DNA from: Methylotenera sp. L2L1
GTDB lineage: Bacteria > Pseudomonadota > Gammaproteobacteria > Burkholderiales > Methylophilaceae
DNA length: 64,000 nt
Assembly: GCF_000744605.1 (NCBI RefSeq)
Contig: NZ_JQMG01000001.1
Location: 930,001 to 994,000, forward strand
Direction: 5' to 3'
The notes below the pieces were generated by a model, which was not told where the DNA came from, made no database searches, and was given only the letters and a program-made list of their open reading frames with translations. This document shows, piece by piece, positions 52,648-62,501 of the stretch. How positions within the stretch are numbered: the stretch's first letter is position 1; each line of letters starts with the position of its first letter. The position numbers and the translations under genes are program-made.

Positions 52648-53598
52648 ATGACCCATAAAAATTCTTATCTCGAACTACTTAATCTATGCTTTGTGGCTTA
52701 CCTATGCTTATTTATTAGCTTAAACAGCTACGCTGAAAATAATGCCAAGCCCACGATTCAAATATTCGTTACCGTCGATTGGGAAGGGTGGTCGCTCGAT
52801 GATGAAAATATCGAAGTGATACAGGCTTTCCGCAAGCAATATCCACATATCCCGATGATGCAGTTGTTAAATCCAGTCTATTTGTTACGTCCAAGCACCG
52901 ATGCGATAGTGGAAGCTGAAAAGATACGTTCCACTTTTTTACCTTCAGACAGCATGGGCTTGCATGTGCATGGCTGGAAATCTCTGCTTGACGCGTGTGA
53001 TGTGCCATATCAAAACTCCCCCTCATTTGCAGCACAAAATGAAGTGTGTGAGGCGGGTGATTGTGGATATGCCGTGAGTTTGGAATATGCGTATTCAGCA
53101 CAAGATTTAACGAAGTTAATTGGTTGTAGTGCTAATTTATTAGTGGAGCAGGGTTTTGCGCGCCCGCGCTACTTTCGGGCTGGTGGCTGGCAATTAGGGC
53201 CTAAATTAGCGAGTGCGCTGGAGGCGAATCAATTTGTGTTCGATAGCTCACGTACCGATGCTAACTTGCTGACGAGTAAGTGGGCGGAAAATAGCGGGCT
53301 GATGCAAATGGTTAAAGCCTTGCATCCCGAGGCCTCGGTGTTGGATGAGCCGTATCAGTTAACTGCCTCGGTGATGGAGTATCCCAATAATGGCAGCTTG
53401 GCTGATTACACCGACACGCAACAATTAGTCACGATATTTAAAACATTAATTGAACATAACAGGCGGGTGTTAGTGCTGGGCTTTCATCAAGAAACGGCTT
53501 TTTCTTATTTAAAACATTTGCAAGATGCCATTCCTTTATTTGAAAAAATTGCACAGGAGCAGGGCATTATTATTACATGGGTAAGCCACTCACCATAG
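52648..53598 (+). CDS. Secreted polysaccharide-deacetylase-like protein
   Basis: A 316-residue protein with a signal peptide (cut near SYA-EN). IQIFVTVDWEGWSLDDENI carries the first acidic pair, DSMGLHVHGWKSLLDAC resembles the metal-binding HxxxH region, and RYFRAGGWQLGPKLASALEA and LVLGFHQETAF match later deacetylase motifs. I infer a NodB-like fold acting on a periplasmic or surface polysaccharide, with divergent motifs; the substrate is unknown. Four cysteines may form disulfides. It converges on alkA with one base between the stops. Confidence 0.65.
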   Translation: MTHKNSYLELLNLCFVAYLCLFISLNSYAENNAKPTIQIFVTVDWEGWSLDDENIEVIQAFRKQYPHIPMMQLLNPVYLLRPSTDAIVEAEKIRSTFLPSDSMGLHVHGWKSLLDACDVPYQNSPSFAAQNEVCEAGDCGYAVSLEYAYSAQDLTKLIGCSANLLVEQGFARPRYFRAGGWQLGPKLASALEANQFVFDSSRTDANLLTSKWAENSGLMQMVKALHPEASVLDEPYQLTASVMEYPNNGSLADYTDTQQLVTIFKTLIEHNRRVLVLGFHQETAFSYLKHLQDAIPLFEKIAQEQGIIITWVSHSP

Positions 53599-53599
53599 A

Positions 53600-54208
53600 T
53601 TATTTCGGTACTTGCCATAAATACCAGCTGGCAACCGTGCGGTAAGGGCTCCATGCTTGGCCAATTTCCACCATTTGTTTGCGTTTAGGCGCAACTTCCA
53701 GCTTTTTCAGCCGTTTGTAGCCCTCTACGATGCCAAAGTCATCTGCCGGCAGAATGTCCATGTGCGCCAAAGTAAACATCAGCATCATTTCCACCGTCCA
53801 TTGACCAATGCCTTTAATGGTAGTGATTTGTTGAATTAAGGTTTCGTTGCTCATATTGTCAGCAAGTGCCTGTGTGGGGACTAAGCCAGTTAGGGCTGCA
53901 TTGGCGATACCTTGGAGTGTCTCTACCTTTCTGCCAGAAAATCCCACCGCACGCAGTTCGTCAAATGTTGTGGCTATTAACTGTGACGGTAGCGGGAATT
54001 GTCCATAATGATTAATCAGTTTTTTGAGTATGGCATCACCGGCTTTGGTGCTGAGCTGTTGATACGCCACGGCGCGCACCAATGCCTCGTAAGGGTCACG
54101 CTCGCTTTTTGTTGTAAACTTACATGCACCTACTAGGTCTATCAATTGTGCCCAATCGCTGTCGATAGTGCGTAAAAAATCTTGTGCCTGCTGGTATGGG
54201 TTGTTCAT
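53600..54208 (-). CDS. alkA: DNA-3-methyladenine glycosylase II (AlkA-type)
   Basis: A 202-residue base-excision repair glycosylase of the HhH-GPD superfamily. It has AVAYQQLSTKAGDAILKKL, the helix-hairpin-helix TTIKGIGQWTVEMMLMFTL and the catalytic Asp region DILPADDFGIVEGYKRL. It removes alkylated purines. The length fits short AlkA forms lacking the N-terminal domain of the E. coli enzyme. It is divergent from alkB, which supports a paired alkylation-repair role. Confidence 0.92.
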   Translation of the reverse strand: MNNPYQQAQDFLRTIDSDWAQLIDLVGACKFTTKSERDPYEALVRAVAYQQLSTKAGDAILKKLINHYGQFPLPSQLIATTFDELRAVGFSGRKVETLQGIANAALTGLVPTQALADNMSNETLIQQITTIKGIGQWTVEMMLMFTLAHMDILPADDFGIVEGYKRLKKLEVAPKRKQMVEIGQAWSPYRTVASWYLWQVPK

Positions 54209-54233
54209 ATGATGATTATAAGCATCCGAATTT

Positions 54234-54259
54234 AATATTGTTCAATATTGATCAATATT
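54234..54259. promoter_or_regulatory. Operator-like repeats between alkA and alkB
   Basis: AATATTG, TT, CAATATT, then GAT and another CAATATT: one inverted pair plus a third copy within 26 bases of the 93-base divergent promoter region. No Ada-box consensus was recognised. Confidence 0.4.
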
Positions 54260-54301
54260 CTGATTAAACAAACCAGACACATATGGATGGAGTGATTTAG
54301 C

Positions 54302-54937
54302 TTGGATTTGTTTGGCAACACAACGCCTATCGACACTGCACTTGCTGGCGTGAGCTTACTCAAGGGCTTTGCGCTTAAAGATGAAGCAGCTTTACTTGCA
54401 GATTTAGCAAGCGTCATTACGCAGGCGCCGTTTCGTCATATGATAACGCCGAATGGGTTTGCGATGTCGGTTGCAATGAGTAACTGCGGGGCGCTGGGTT
54501 GGGTGACTGATCGCCAAGGTTACCGTTATGCCAACTTAGATCCGCTTACACAAAAGCCCTGGCCTTCTATACCGGCTAGTTTCCTAGCCTTGTCACAAGC
54601 GGCTGCATTAGTGGCGGGCTACGCTGACTTTACCCCAGATGCTTGTTTGGTTAATCGCTATCAAACCGGTGCACGTATGGGTTTGCATCAAGATAAAAAC
54701 GAACGTGATTTCACGCAACCTATCGTTTCGGTTTCTTTAGGCGTGCCTGCAACATTTCAGTTTGGTGGTTTAAAGCGTACGGATAAAGCCTTGAATGTTC
54801 CGCTTTATCATGGAGATGTGGTGGTGTGGGGCGGGGAAGCGCGTTTACGCTATCACGGCATACTGCCACTTAAGGCCAGTACGCACCCAGCTTTAGGGGA
54901 CGTTCGAATCAATCTTACTTTCCGTAAAGCTGGGTAA
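54302..54937 (+). CDS. alkB: AlkB-type DNA oxidative demethylase
   Basis: A 211-residue Fe(II)/2-oxoglutarate dioxygenase that reverses 1-methyladenine and 3-methylcytosine damage. The iron ligands are visible as GLHQDKNERDF (His and Asp) and RYHGILPL (His), with the 2-oxoglutarate-binding Arg in RINLTFRK. The NRYQTGARMGLHQDKNE stretch is diagnostic. It starts with TTG (GGAG ten bases upstream), the only in-frame start that keeps the conserved N-terminal MDLFG. Divergent from alkA. Confidence 0.93.
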   Translation: MDLFGNTTPIDTALAGVSLLKGFALKDEAALLADLASVITQAPFRHMITPNGFAMSVAMSNCGALGWVTDRQGYRYANLDPLTQKPWPSIPASFLALSQAAALVAGYADFTPDACLVNRYQTGARMGLHQDKNERDFTQPIVSVSLGVPATFQFGGLKRTDKALNVPLYHGDVVVWGGEARLRYHGILPLKASTHPALGDVRINLTFRKAG

Positions 54938-54948
54938 TGAGACAAGCC

Positions 54949-55275
54949 TTACAGTTTTAACGCAAGTTTAATGCGGCGATAGATTTGGCAAAGCTTAGAG
55001 CCATCTAACTGATAGTGTTTATGTAGCGGTTTTTTAACTTCCCAGCTTGCGCTCATGCCAGCTGGAAAAGTGACTAAATCACCTTTACCAAAGGTCACTG
55101 GCGTGCCACCAGTAGGCGTAATCACACATTCACCCTCTAAAATGTATGCAACCTCTTGCTCAGGAAATGTCCATGGGAAAACAGAAACTTCTTTCTCCCA
55201 TGTCGGCCATTTGCTTACGTTCAAAGCTTCTAAACGTTGCTGACTTGGATTTTTTTCAACAGTGATTTGAGTCAT
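54949..55275 (-). CDS. Small cupin-domain protein
   Basis: A 108-residue cupin, starting at Met9 of the long frame because AAGGAA lies before it. FPWTFPEQEVAYILEGECVITPTGG and FGKGDLVTFPAGMSASWEV are the two cupin motifs, resembling the DUF861/ureidoglycine-hydrolase-like group. The first motif has only Glu residues where metal-binding histidines are common. Enzyme or sensor role unknown. It converges on alkB. Confidence 0.85.
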   Translation of the reverse strand: MTQITVEKNPSQQRLEALNVSKWPTWEKEVSVFPWTFPEQEVAYILEGECVITPTGGTPVTFGKGDLVTFPAGMSASWEVKKPLHKHYQLDGSKLCQIYRRIKLALKL

Positions 55276-55403
55276 GTGTATTCCTTTTAAAAAATGCATT
55301 TTATCCCATCAAGCACTAAAGCTGAAATGTTCTAATTAAGTGCTGACCAGCGTAAAGTAGTAAAATACGGTTTTTAGACCTGTGGAATATTAAGTGAAAT
55401 ATT

Positions 55404-56381
55404 ATGCGTGTTAGTTTAGAACAGGCAATTGCCGAGCTTAAAAGCGGAGGGGTCGTGGCGATTCCTACCGAAACAGTCTATGGATTAGCCGCAGATGCGA
55501 CCAACGATAGTGCACTTAAGAAAATATTCGAGATTAAACAACGCCCGGCAGACCACCCGTTGATTGTACATATTGGTGACATGAACCAAGTGAGTAATTG
55601 GGCAACGACGTTTCCCGAAGTTGCCGTTAATCTGGCAAAAGCCTTTTGGCCCGGCCCATTAACGTTGGTGTTACCTGCACAGCCCCATGTGTCACGCGTC
55701 GTGCGTGGTGATGAAGCAACCGTCGCGCTACGAGTGCCTAACCATCCGGTTGCGTTGGCATTGCTTACGCATGGTGGTTTAAGCGTTGCAGCACCTTCTG
55801 CCAATTTATTTACCCAGCTTAGCCCGACAACAGCCGCACATGTTGAAGCGGGATTGGGTGAATCAATTCCAGTGCTAGATGGCGGCGCCTGCAATGTGGG
55901 GATAGAGTCAACCATTGTGAGCGTCTCTGCCAATGGGCAATGGCAGTTGCTACGCCCGGGTATGATTAGTGAGGATGATATTGCTGAGGTAGCCACCGCT
56001 CATCATCAAGTGTCCTCTGCCGTGAGTGCAGATGCCCAACAGGCGCTACCTAAAGTGCCGGGTCAGCATGCATTGCACTATTCACCCCGCACGCCATTGC
56101 TGTTGTTTAAAGACAGGCAGGCACTGATTCAAGAAGGCGAAGCATTGCAAGCCGCGGGGTTGTCTTGTGCGGCGATGCTGATTGGCGATAGTAATGATAG
56201 CGAGCTAAACTGCCAATCGATCACGTTACCTAACTCGCCAGATAAGGCGGCTGAGCTGTTATATAGTAGCTTACATCACTTAGATGCGATGAAAGTCGAC
56301 CGCTTATTGGTGGAGCTACCACCTGCTTTACCCGCATGGCTGGCGGTATTGGATAGATTAAGTCGCGCTGGATATCGATGA
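55404..56381 (+). CDS. L-threonylcarbamoyladenylate synthase, Sua5 type
   Basis: A 325-residue enzyme making threonylcarbamoyl-AMP for the t6A modification of tRNAs reading ANN codons. The N-terminal YrdC domain carries GGVVAIPTETVYGLAADA, IKQRPADHPLIVHI, FWPGPLTLVL and LSVAAPSANLF; the C-terminal Sua5 domain (~205-325) includes VPGQHALHYSPRTPL. It is the long two-domain Sua5 form rather than the short TsaC. Start ATG 55404 has no strong ribosome site. Confidence 0.93.
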   Translation: MRVSLEQAIAELKSGGVVAIPTETVYGLAADATNDSALKKIFEIKQRPADHPLIVHIGDMNQVSNWATTFPEVAVNLAKAFWPGPLTLVLPAQPHVSRVVRGDEATVALRVPNHPVALALLTHGGLSVAAPSANLFTQLSPTTAAHVEAGLGESIPVLDGGACNVGIESTIVSVSANGQWQLLRPGMISEDDIAEVATAHHQVSSAVSADAQQALPKVPGQHALHYSPRTPLLLFKDRQALIQEGEALQAAGLSCAAMLIGDSNDSELNCQSITLPNSPDKAAELLYSSLHHLDAMKVDRLLVELPPALPAWLAVLDRLSRAGYR

Positions 56382-56471
56382 TTTGTTGTATATTACGTAT
56401 TGATTACAATTAAGCACGCATCTAATCGTCATCCGTTTAAGTGATTTGTCCGTACAATTTAGGTTCGAAAT

Positions 56472-56834
56472 ATGATTATTAAATTAAAGCAGTTTGTTTT
56501 AGCCTCTTTATTAGCAGTAGTGATTCCAGCCTGTAGTTCTATTGGTTTATCCAATCCCTTTCGGGGCGAGACGAGTGAGCAGTCGCCCTATCCCAAAGAT
56601 GCTACTGAATACGTGTGTGATGGTAATAAACACTTTCATGTGCGCATACTGAACAACGGTAGCGATGCTTGGTTAATTTATCCAGATCATGAAGTGAACT
56701 TGCCAAAATCAAGCGATGATAATCGCCGTTATGCGAGTGGCGTGATTGCGCTAGTAATTAATGGAGATGCTACAACACTGAATGATGGTGAGAAAATAGC
56801 TTATCTTAATTGCAAGCCACAGCTAAAGAAATAA
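56472..56834 (+). CDS. Lipoprotein resembling MliC lysozyme inhibitors
   Basis: A 120-residue lipoprotein with lipobox VIPACSS (Cys21). The mature part, TEYVCDGNKHFHVRIL, DAWLIYPDHEVNLPK, RYASGVIALVINGDATTLNDG and a terminal NCK, follows the pattern of the MliC C-type-lysozyme inhibitor family, with two cysteines able to pair. Inhibition of host or predator lysozyme is a possibility, not shown. It stands alone on the plus strand. Confidence 0.7.
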   Translation: MIIKLKQFVLASLLAVVIPACSSIGLSNPFRGETSEQSPYPKDATEYVCDGNKHFHVRILNNGSDAWLIYPDHEVNLPKSSDDNRRYASGVIALVINGDATTLNDGEKIAYLNCKPQLKK

Positions 56835-56988
56835 TATATTCACAAAGTATTTAATCATGCTGTTTGATGATGTTTTTCTGTTGGTTTTATCACTAGTGCT
56901 TTAATTTATTGTTGATTCAATGGATTCTTAGCCTGAGTCCTTATTAAATTGTGATAGGATAATTTCAATCTAGCCTTATTGTCTCCTT

Positions 56989-59793
56989 ATGCAAAAAAAG
57001 ATTTCCACAATTTGGCGTTTCTTGTTGCCTGTGCTGATTTTGTTAGCTGTCGCACCTTTTGTGCTAACAGGGCAACAAGCTTCACAGCAATTAGACAATA
57101 TTCATGCAGGCGCAAATGAGCAAGCGAAAACTCTAGTTCGTCTGTTGGATGTCACCGAAGAATTGGTCAGTGAGCAGGCTAATTCTGCCATGCGCTTATT
57201 AAAACAACGCAGTCAGGCGTTAGGTCAAGTACACATCGATGGCTTGATTCAACTTCAAGCCAAATCGTTACCCAATCTTAAAATGGGTGAGACTGAGATT
57301 ACTGGTCATTTTGATCTGGTCGATAGTGTCAGTGATTTGTTTGGTGGTACTGCCACCATGTTTGTGCGGTCTGGTGATGGTTTTGTGCGTATTGCCACCA
57401 ATGTTAAGCAAGATAATGGGGCGCGTGCCGTAGGAACGCTACTTAATCCTAAGGGTAAAGTGATTCACGCTTTATTAGCCGGTAAAGAATACCATGGCGT
57501 CGTTGATATCCTTGGTCAGCCTTATATTACAAGATACGACCCAGTGTTCGATGCAAGTGGCCGCGTGATTGGGGCTTACTATATTGGCTATAAAGTAGAC
57601 ATTAAGATACTGCGTGACACCGTAGAAAATATGCGCCAGCTCACTACTGGTTTTGCGGTAATCTTGGATGAAACCAATAATATTCGCTTTCTCTCATCCC
57701 ATGTAAAACAGGCTAAAGTCGAGAGCTTGCTAGAGTCTAGGCCGGATAACTGGGAGTTTGTGACAGCGGGCGTGCCTAAATGGGGCTTTAATGTTGTGGT
57801 TGCCTACCCCCTCAGTGAAGCGCGAGCAGTGAGCTTAGCCAATGCATGGTTTGTTGTGTTTGCTGGCATATTGCTTGGTACCTTACTGATTGTCATTATC
57901 TTGTGGCAATTAAGACGTTTAATCTTGAACCCGATAGGGGGCGACCCAGCGCTTGCGATTGATGTGGTAAAACGCATCGCTGCTGGGGATTTAGCGCAAG
58001 ATGGCCTAAATGCAAAGCCAGATACTTTAATGGCGAGTGTGTTGGAAATGCGGCAGAAGCTGCGCGAGTCCATCGATACGTTGCAGCAAAACTCAGAACG
58101 TATGCGTTTATCTGCAAGCGTGTTTGATCATGCGCATGATGGTATTTTTATTACGGATGCCAATGCAAACCTCGTTGAGGTCAATTATGCCTTTACTCAA
58201 ATTACCGGATACCCAAGAGAAGACGCATTAGGTCGCGTGCCGCAAGCCTTAGGATTTGTTACTTACGATGATAGCCTGCTAGACCTGCTTTGGCTGCAAG
58301 CTGAAAGTAACAGTGAGTGGCGTGGTGAGACTTGGAATCGCCGCATGAACGGCGATGTTTATGCGGCGTGGCTTGATATATTCTGCGTGCGAGACGAAGC
58401 TAATCAGATTAAAAACTTTGTGGGCTTGTTCTCTGACATTACACAAGCGAAAGAACAGCAGCAAAACCTAGAGCGCATGGCGTACCATGATCCGCTGACG
58501 CAATTGCCCAATCGTGCTTTGCTATCCGATCGTTTGCAGCAAGCGCTTGCAAGGGCTGAACGTTCAGGTGAGTTGCTGGCGGTTTGCTGTCTAGATCTGG
58601 ATGGATTTAAACCAGTGAATGACACCTTGGGGCATGAGGCTGGCGACTACCTGCTAGTTCAGCTGGCGGTGCGTATGAGTGCATGCTTGCGCGACAGCGA
58701 TACCGTTGCGCGGCTGGGTGGTGATGAGTTTGCAGTACTGCTGTGCGGTTTGCAAAGTGTCGATGAATGTACGCAAACATTAGAGCGTTTACTCAGCGTG
58801 ATTAAAACCCCATATAGCATTGGTGACAAGTCAGTCACGGTATCCTCTAGTATTGGTTACACTATTTTCCCTGATGACGGCTGTGAGCCAGATACGCTGC
58901 TGAGGCATGCAGACCACGCGATGTATCAGGCCAAGCTTAACGGTGGTAGTCGTGTGCAACAATTTGACTCACATCATGATCGTCAATTTAGAGGTTTGCG
59001 CCAAGACCGAGAGCGCGTAGAAGCGGCGTTACCGAATAATGAATTCCGCTTGTATTACCAACCTAAAGTCGATCTGCGCCAAGGCAAGGTGGTTGGGATG
59101 GAGGCTTTGATACGTTGGGAGCATCCTGAACTAGGCTTACGTTCACCAGCCACATTTTTACCTATCGTAGAAGATACTGATTTCTCTATTCTATTGGGCG
59201 AATGGGTAATCCGTGAGGCCTTAGGTCAAATTAGGGTCTGGCAAGCATCAGGTCTGGATTTCCAGGTCAGCGTGAATATCGCAGCAAGACATATTGTGCA
59301 ATCTAACTTTACAGATCGCTTAATTTTGTTGTTAACCGAGTTCCCTGAAGTGAAAGCAGACCGAATCGAATTTGAAATTACAGAAACCGCTGCAATTGAA
59401 GATATTTCGGGTGTCGCTAATACCATTAATAGCTGTAAGCAATTAGGCGTGAGCTTTGCACTTGACGATTTTGGTGTAGGCTATTCTTCATTGACCTATC
59501 TACGCCGATTACCTGTCGAGACCATCAAAATCGACCAGTCATTTGTGCGCGACATGCTACAAGACGTTGACGATTTGGCCGTGGTTGCAGGTGTCATCAG
59601 CTTAAGCCGAGACTTTAAGCGGAAAGTGGTCGCTGAAGGCGTGGAAAACGCAGAACAAGGCGTTTGGTTGTTGCATATGGGTTGTTCTGTGGTGCAAGGT
59701 TATGGGGTTGCACGCCCAATGCCTGCGCACAATGTTCAGGGCTGGGTGGAAGCCTATCAACAAGACCCAAGCTGGACGCTAGGTTTAATTTAG
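56989..59793 (+). CDS. Cache-HAMP-PAS-GGDEF-EAL c-di-GMP enzyme
   Basis: The largest gene in the window (934 residues). A membrane helix (~10-28), a periplasmic Cache domain (~40-275; GTATMFVRSGDGFVRIATNV, GKEYHGVVDILGQPYITRYDPVFD), a second helix (~285-305), HAMP (~310-360), PAS (~375-490), GGDEF (at 577, RDSD I-site) and EAL (EALIRW at 705, DDFGVGYSS, KIDQSF, AEGVEN). All catalytic motifs are intact. The Cache domain resembles single-Cache sensors for small organic acids or amines. Confidence 0.93.
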   Translation: MQKKISTIWRFLLPVLILLAVAPFVLTGQQASQQLDNIHAGANEQAKTLVRLLDVTEELVSEQANSAMRLLKQRSQALGQVHIDGLIQLQAKSLPNLKMGETEITGHFDLVDSVSDLFGGTATMFVRSGDGFVRIATNVKQDNGARAVGTLLNPKGKVIHALLAGKEYHGVVDILGQPYITRYDPVFDASGRVIGAYYIGYKVDIKILRDTVENMRQLTTGFAVILDETNNIRFLSSHVKQAKVESLLESRPDNWEFVTAGVPKWGFNVVVAYPLSEARAVSLANAWFVVFAGILLGTLLIVIILWQLRRLILNPIGGDPALAIDVVKRIAAGDLAQDGLNAKPDTLMASVLEMRQKLRESIDTLQQNSERMRLSASVFDHAHDGIFITDANANLVEVNYAFTQITGYPREDALGRVPQALGFVTYDDSLLDLLWLQAESNSEWRGETWNRRMNGDVYAAWLDIFCVRDEANQIKNFVGLFSDITQAKEQQQNLERMAYHDPLTQLPNRALLSDRLQQALARAERSGELLAVCCLDLDGFKPVNDTLGHEAGDYLLVQLAVRMSACLRDSDTVARLGGDEFAVLLCGLQSVDECTQTLERLLSVIKTPYSIGDKSVTVSSSIGYTIFPDDGCEPDTLLRHADHAMYQAKLNGGSRVQQFDSHHDRQFRGLRQDRERVEAALPNNEFRLYYQPKVDLRQGKVVGMEALIRWEHPELGLRSPATFLPIVEDTDFSILLGEWVIREALGQIRVWQASGLDFQVSVNIAARHIVQSNFTDRLILLLTEFPEVKADRIEFEITETAAIEDISGVANTINSCKQLGVSFALDDFGVGYSSLTYLRRLPVETIKIDQSFVRDMLQDVDDLAVVAGVISLSRDFKRKVVAEGVENAEQGVWLLHMGCSVVQGYGVARPMPAHNVQGWVEAYQQDPSWTLGLI

Positions 59794-59912
59794 ATAGCTT
59801 TTTGCTGTAACACCTGTTGTGAAGTTTACTCAATTGTTGATTAACACTTGCTGACCATATGAAAAAGGCGTAAGTTAGTTATTCCAAGTTTAGACATAAC
59901 ATGGAGTCGGCC

Positions 59913-60131
59913 ATGGATAATAAATACGGGTTAGGTAGTAGCAAGGTTGCAACAGAGCATCATCGCTTGCACCACAAAGTGACTGAAGAAGATGTTCCCC
60001 ACTGTAAGGCATGTAAAAGTAGGCATTTAGTGTTAAGTCCGACCATGCACGATCATTGTTGTGCCGATTGCGGAGCATGGCAAAATGATGTGCCCGCTGG
60101 ATACTCAACCGGCAGAAGTAGTGATTATTAA
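59913..60131 (+). CDS. Small zinc-ribbon protein
   Basis: A 72-residue protein begun at Met5 of the long frame, since GGAG lies eight bases upstream. It contains HCKAC and CCADCGAW, a CxxC pair spaced like a zinc ribbon, plus a His-rich segment (EHHRLHHK) before it. No catalytic domain. The function is unknown; zinc binding is the only inference. Confidence 0.65.
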   Translation: MDNKYGLGSSKVATEHHRLHHKVTEEDVPHCKACKSRHLVLSPTMHDHCCADCGAWQNDVPAGYSTGRSSDY

Positions 60132-60369
60132 AAAGTACGCATTCTTACATCCCGTTTTACTCATACTTAGCGACTATTGTTGAATCTCCATATTCATATA
60201 GCTGGCATTCACTTTAATTCCTAATACGCCACAAATCTTTCGCCTTACTCTTGCATTGAAGTCAGGGTTATTTCGATAGCTTTTAAGGCCTTATGGCGGA
60301 TATTGACAGCAATTGAAAAAAATTCTCTGATCTACGTCAATTTTCAGTAATTTATTGAAGAAAAAGCTC

Positions 60370-60375
60370 TATAAT
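60370..60375 (+). promoter_or_regulatory. Possible -10 box of gnd
   Basis: TATAAT ends 50 bases before the gnd start. The sequence at the -35 distance is poor. The rest of the 60132-60425 gap shows no gene. Confidence 0.4.
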
Positions 60376-60425
60376 CTTGCCTACCAAAAAACCTTTCCAT
60401 TAAACAACTCCAAAAGAGAAGATAA

Positions 60426-61937
60426 ATGACTACGAAGAATGCTGATATTGGCCTAGTTGGCCTAGCTGTTATGGGCCAAAACTTGGCTCTGAATATTGCC
60501 GATCATGGCTACACCATTGCGGTTTATAACCGTGACCCAAAAAAAATGGTGAATTTCATTGAAGAATGCAAAAATAATGAACCTTCACATGCTAACGTTG
60601 TTGGCCATGCTGATTTAGCTTCATTTGTTTTAAGTATCAAACGCCCACGTAAAATTATTTTATTAGTTAAAGCTGGTAGCGCAACCGATGTGACTATCAA
60701 CGCTTTATTACCATTCCTAGAGCAAGGCGACATCATCATTGATGGTGGTAACGCATTGTGGACAGATACAATCCGTCGCGAAAAAGAATTAGCGGCTAAA
60801 GGGATTGATTTCATCGGTTCTGGTGTTTCAGGCGGTGAGACAGGCGCACGTTTCGGTCCATCATTAATGCCATCAGGTACACGTAAAGCTTGGGCGAGTT
60901 TAGAGCCAATCTGGCGTGATATCGCTGCTAAAGTTGACCCAGTAACTGGCGAGCCTTTAGAAGGCGGTAAACCAGGTAAACCAGTAGAAGGCGGCTTCTC
61001 ATGTGCTGAATACATTGGTCCTGACGGTGCTGGTCACTATGTAAAAATGGTGCACAACGGTATTGAATACATCGACATGCAATTGATTTGCGAAGCTTAC
61101 TGGTTGATGAAAAACCTGTTAGGCATGCAAGCTGATGAAATCGGTAAAGTATTTGCTGAGTGGAATAAAGGCGAACTATCAAGCTTCTTGATTGAAATTA
61201 CTGCTGATATCCTGCAACAAAAAGATCCAAAAGGCAAAGGCTTCTTGGTTGATCAAATCTTGGATACTGCTGGTCAAAAAGGTACAGGTCAATGGACAGC
61301 AGCAAATGCGCTTGAATTAGGCGCACCAGCTAACGCGATTGCAGCGGCGGTGTACGCACGTGCATTGTCTAGCTTAAAAGAAGAGCGTGTTGAAGCAAGC
61401 AAAATCTTGAAAGGCCCAGCAATCAAAGTTGAGTCTGACAAGAAAGCAATTATTGAAGCGATTAAGAATGCTTTATATTGCTCTAAAATTTGTGCATACG
61501 CACAAGGTTTCCAATTGATCGACAAAGCACAAGTGGCTTACAACTGGAAATTGAACTTCGGTGAAATTGCTCAAATCTGGCGCGGTGGTTGTATTATTCG
61601 TGCACGTTTCTTGCAAAAAATCACTGATGCTTATGCATTGAACTCACGTTTGAAAAACTTGATGTTAGACCCATACTTCACGCACGCGATGAACGAAGGT
61701 CAAGCAGGCTGGCGTAAAGTGATTGCTTTGGCAGTCACCAACGGTATTCCAGCACAAGGTTTTGCTGCAGCGATGGCTTATTACGATGGCTACCGCAGTG
61801 CAGATCTACCGGCAAACTTGTTGCAAGGTCAACGTGACTACTTCGGCGCACATACCTATGAGCGTAAAGATGAGCCACGTGGTCAGTTCTACCACTTGGA
61901 TTGGCCTGAAGCTAGCCGTCCACAGTTAGAAGTGTAA
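60426..61937 (+). CDS. gnd: 6-phosphogluconate dehydrogenase, decarboxylating
   Basis: A 503-residue oxidoreductase converting 6-phosphogluconate to ribulose 5-phosphate and CO2. It has the nucleotide motif [25 protein letters not shown] and [21 protein letters not shown], the catalytic Lys in [12 protein letters not shown] and C-terminal [18 protein letters not shown]. In ribulose-monophosphate methylotrophs it closes the oxidative cycle that burns formaldehyde. NADP or NAD preference cannot be read from sequence with certainty. Strong ribosome site and terminator frame the gene, so it is monocistronic. Confidence 0.96.
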   Translation: MTTKNADIGLVGLAVMGQNLALNIADHGYTIAVYNRDPKKMVNFIEECKNNEPSHANVVGHADLASFVLSIKRPRKIILLVKAGSATDVTINALLPFLEQGDIIIDGGNALWTDTIRREKELAAKGIDFIGSGVSGGETGARFGPSLMPSGTRKAWASLEPIWRDIAAKVDPVTGEPLEGGKPGKPVEGGFSCAEYIGPDGAGHYVKMVHNGIEYIDMQLICEAYWLMKNLLGMQADEIGKVFAEWNKGELSSFLIEITADILQQKDPKGKGFLVDQILDTAGQKGTGQWTAANALELGAPANAIAAAVYARALSSLKEERVEASKILKGPAIKVESDKKAIIEAIKNALYCSKICAYAQGFQLIDKAQVAYNWKLNFGEIAQIWRGGCIIRARFLQKITDAYALNSRLKNLMLDPYFTHAMNEGQAGWRKVIALAVTNGIPAQGFAAAMAYYDGYRSADLPANLLQGQRDYFGAHTYERKDEPRGQFYHLDWPEASRPQLEV

Positions 61938-61962
61938 TATTTAAGTAGTCGATTTGAATAAT

Positions 61963-61990
61963 AAAAAACCCGCTGATGGCGGGTTTTTTA
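61963..61990 (+). terminator. Rho-independent terminator of gnd
   Basis: AAAAAACCCGC-TGAT-GGCGGGTTTTTTA, a GC-rich stem with flanking A and T tracts, 25 bases after the stop. The A/T flanks make it bidirectional. Confidence 0.95.
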
Positions 61991-62142
61991 TTACCTGAAC
62001 GCTATAATGCTGGAGGTTTCTTTCTTATACAGCAATTATAAGCAGTGTGTATAGGCGCTAGGAAGCTGTTGATTGTAAGTGGCGGACTGTTGTTATAGCT
62101 ATTCCACCAAATAATCCGATGCTGTGTCCCATCTCACAAATT

Positions 62143-62383
62143 GTCATACCGACGAGACCGTGAGCCAGTGCTTGGCTTCCCCAATTTGCTAAGCCAGTAA
62201 ACTGGCAAGCAAAGTGTGAAAGGTCTTCACCGCTCCACTAAGCACTAAAGTGCCAAGTGGAAGCGCGAAAAGTCGGTATCCAGAGTCTTTAAGTCACTGG
62301 ATTCCGTGTCAGACCGTGAAGGTCTTCACCGTGTAATATACCAGCTTCAGCTGGTTATTCACACGCGAAAGCACGGAATGACT
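62143..62383. repeat. Composite structured repeat block
   Basis: Holds several hairpins: GTCATACCGAC (62143) with GTCGGTATCC (62272), GCCAGT-AA-ACTGGC (62193-62206), and CGCTCCACT...AGTGGAAGCG (62231-62265). The 3' part (62299-62383) is an inverted ~90% copy of 13718-13802. It fills the gene-free stretch between the gnd terminator and dedA; no open frame is supported. Likely a non-autonomous REP/MITE-like family. Confidence 0.75.
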
Positions 62384-62501
62384 AGGTGGTAGTGAGATTG
62401 TTTGGTGATAGCTATAATGATTAGCAGAACTAATAAGAAAATAAGTTAAGTGCCAGTGTTTACTGGGCTGATATATAGAAAAATAAGGCTAGAAATTATC
62501 T

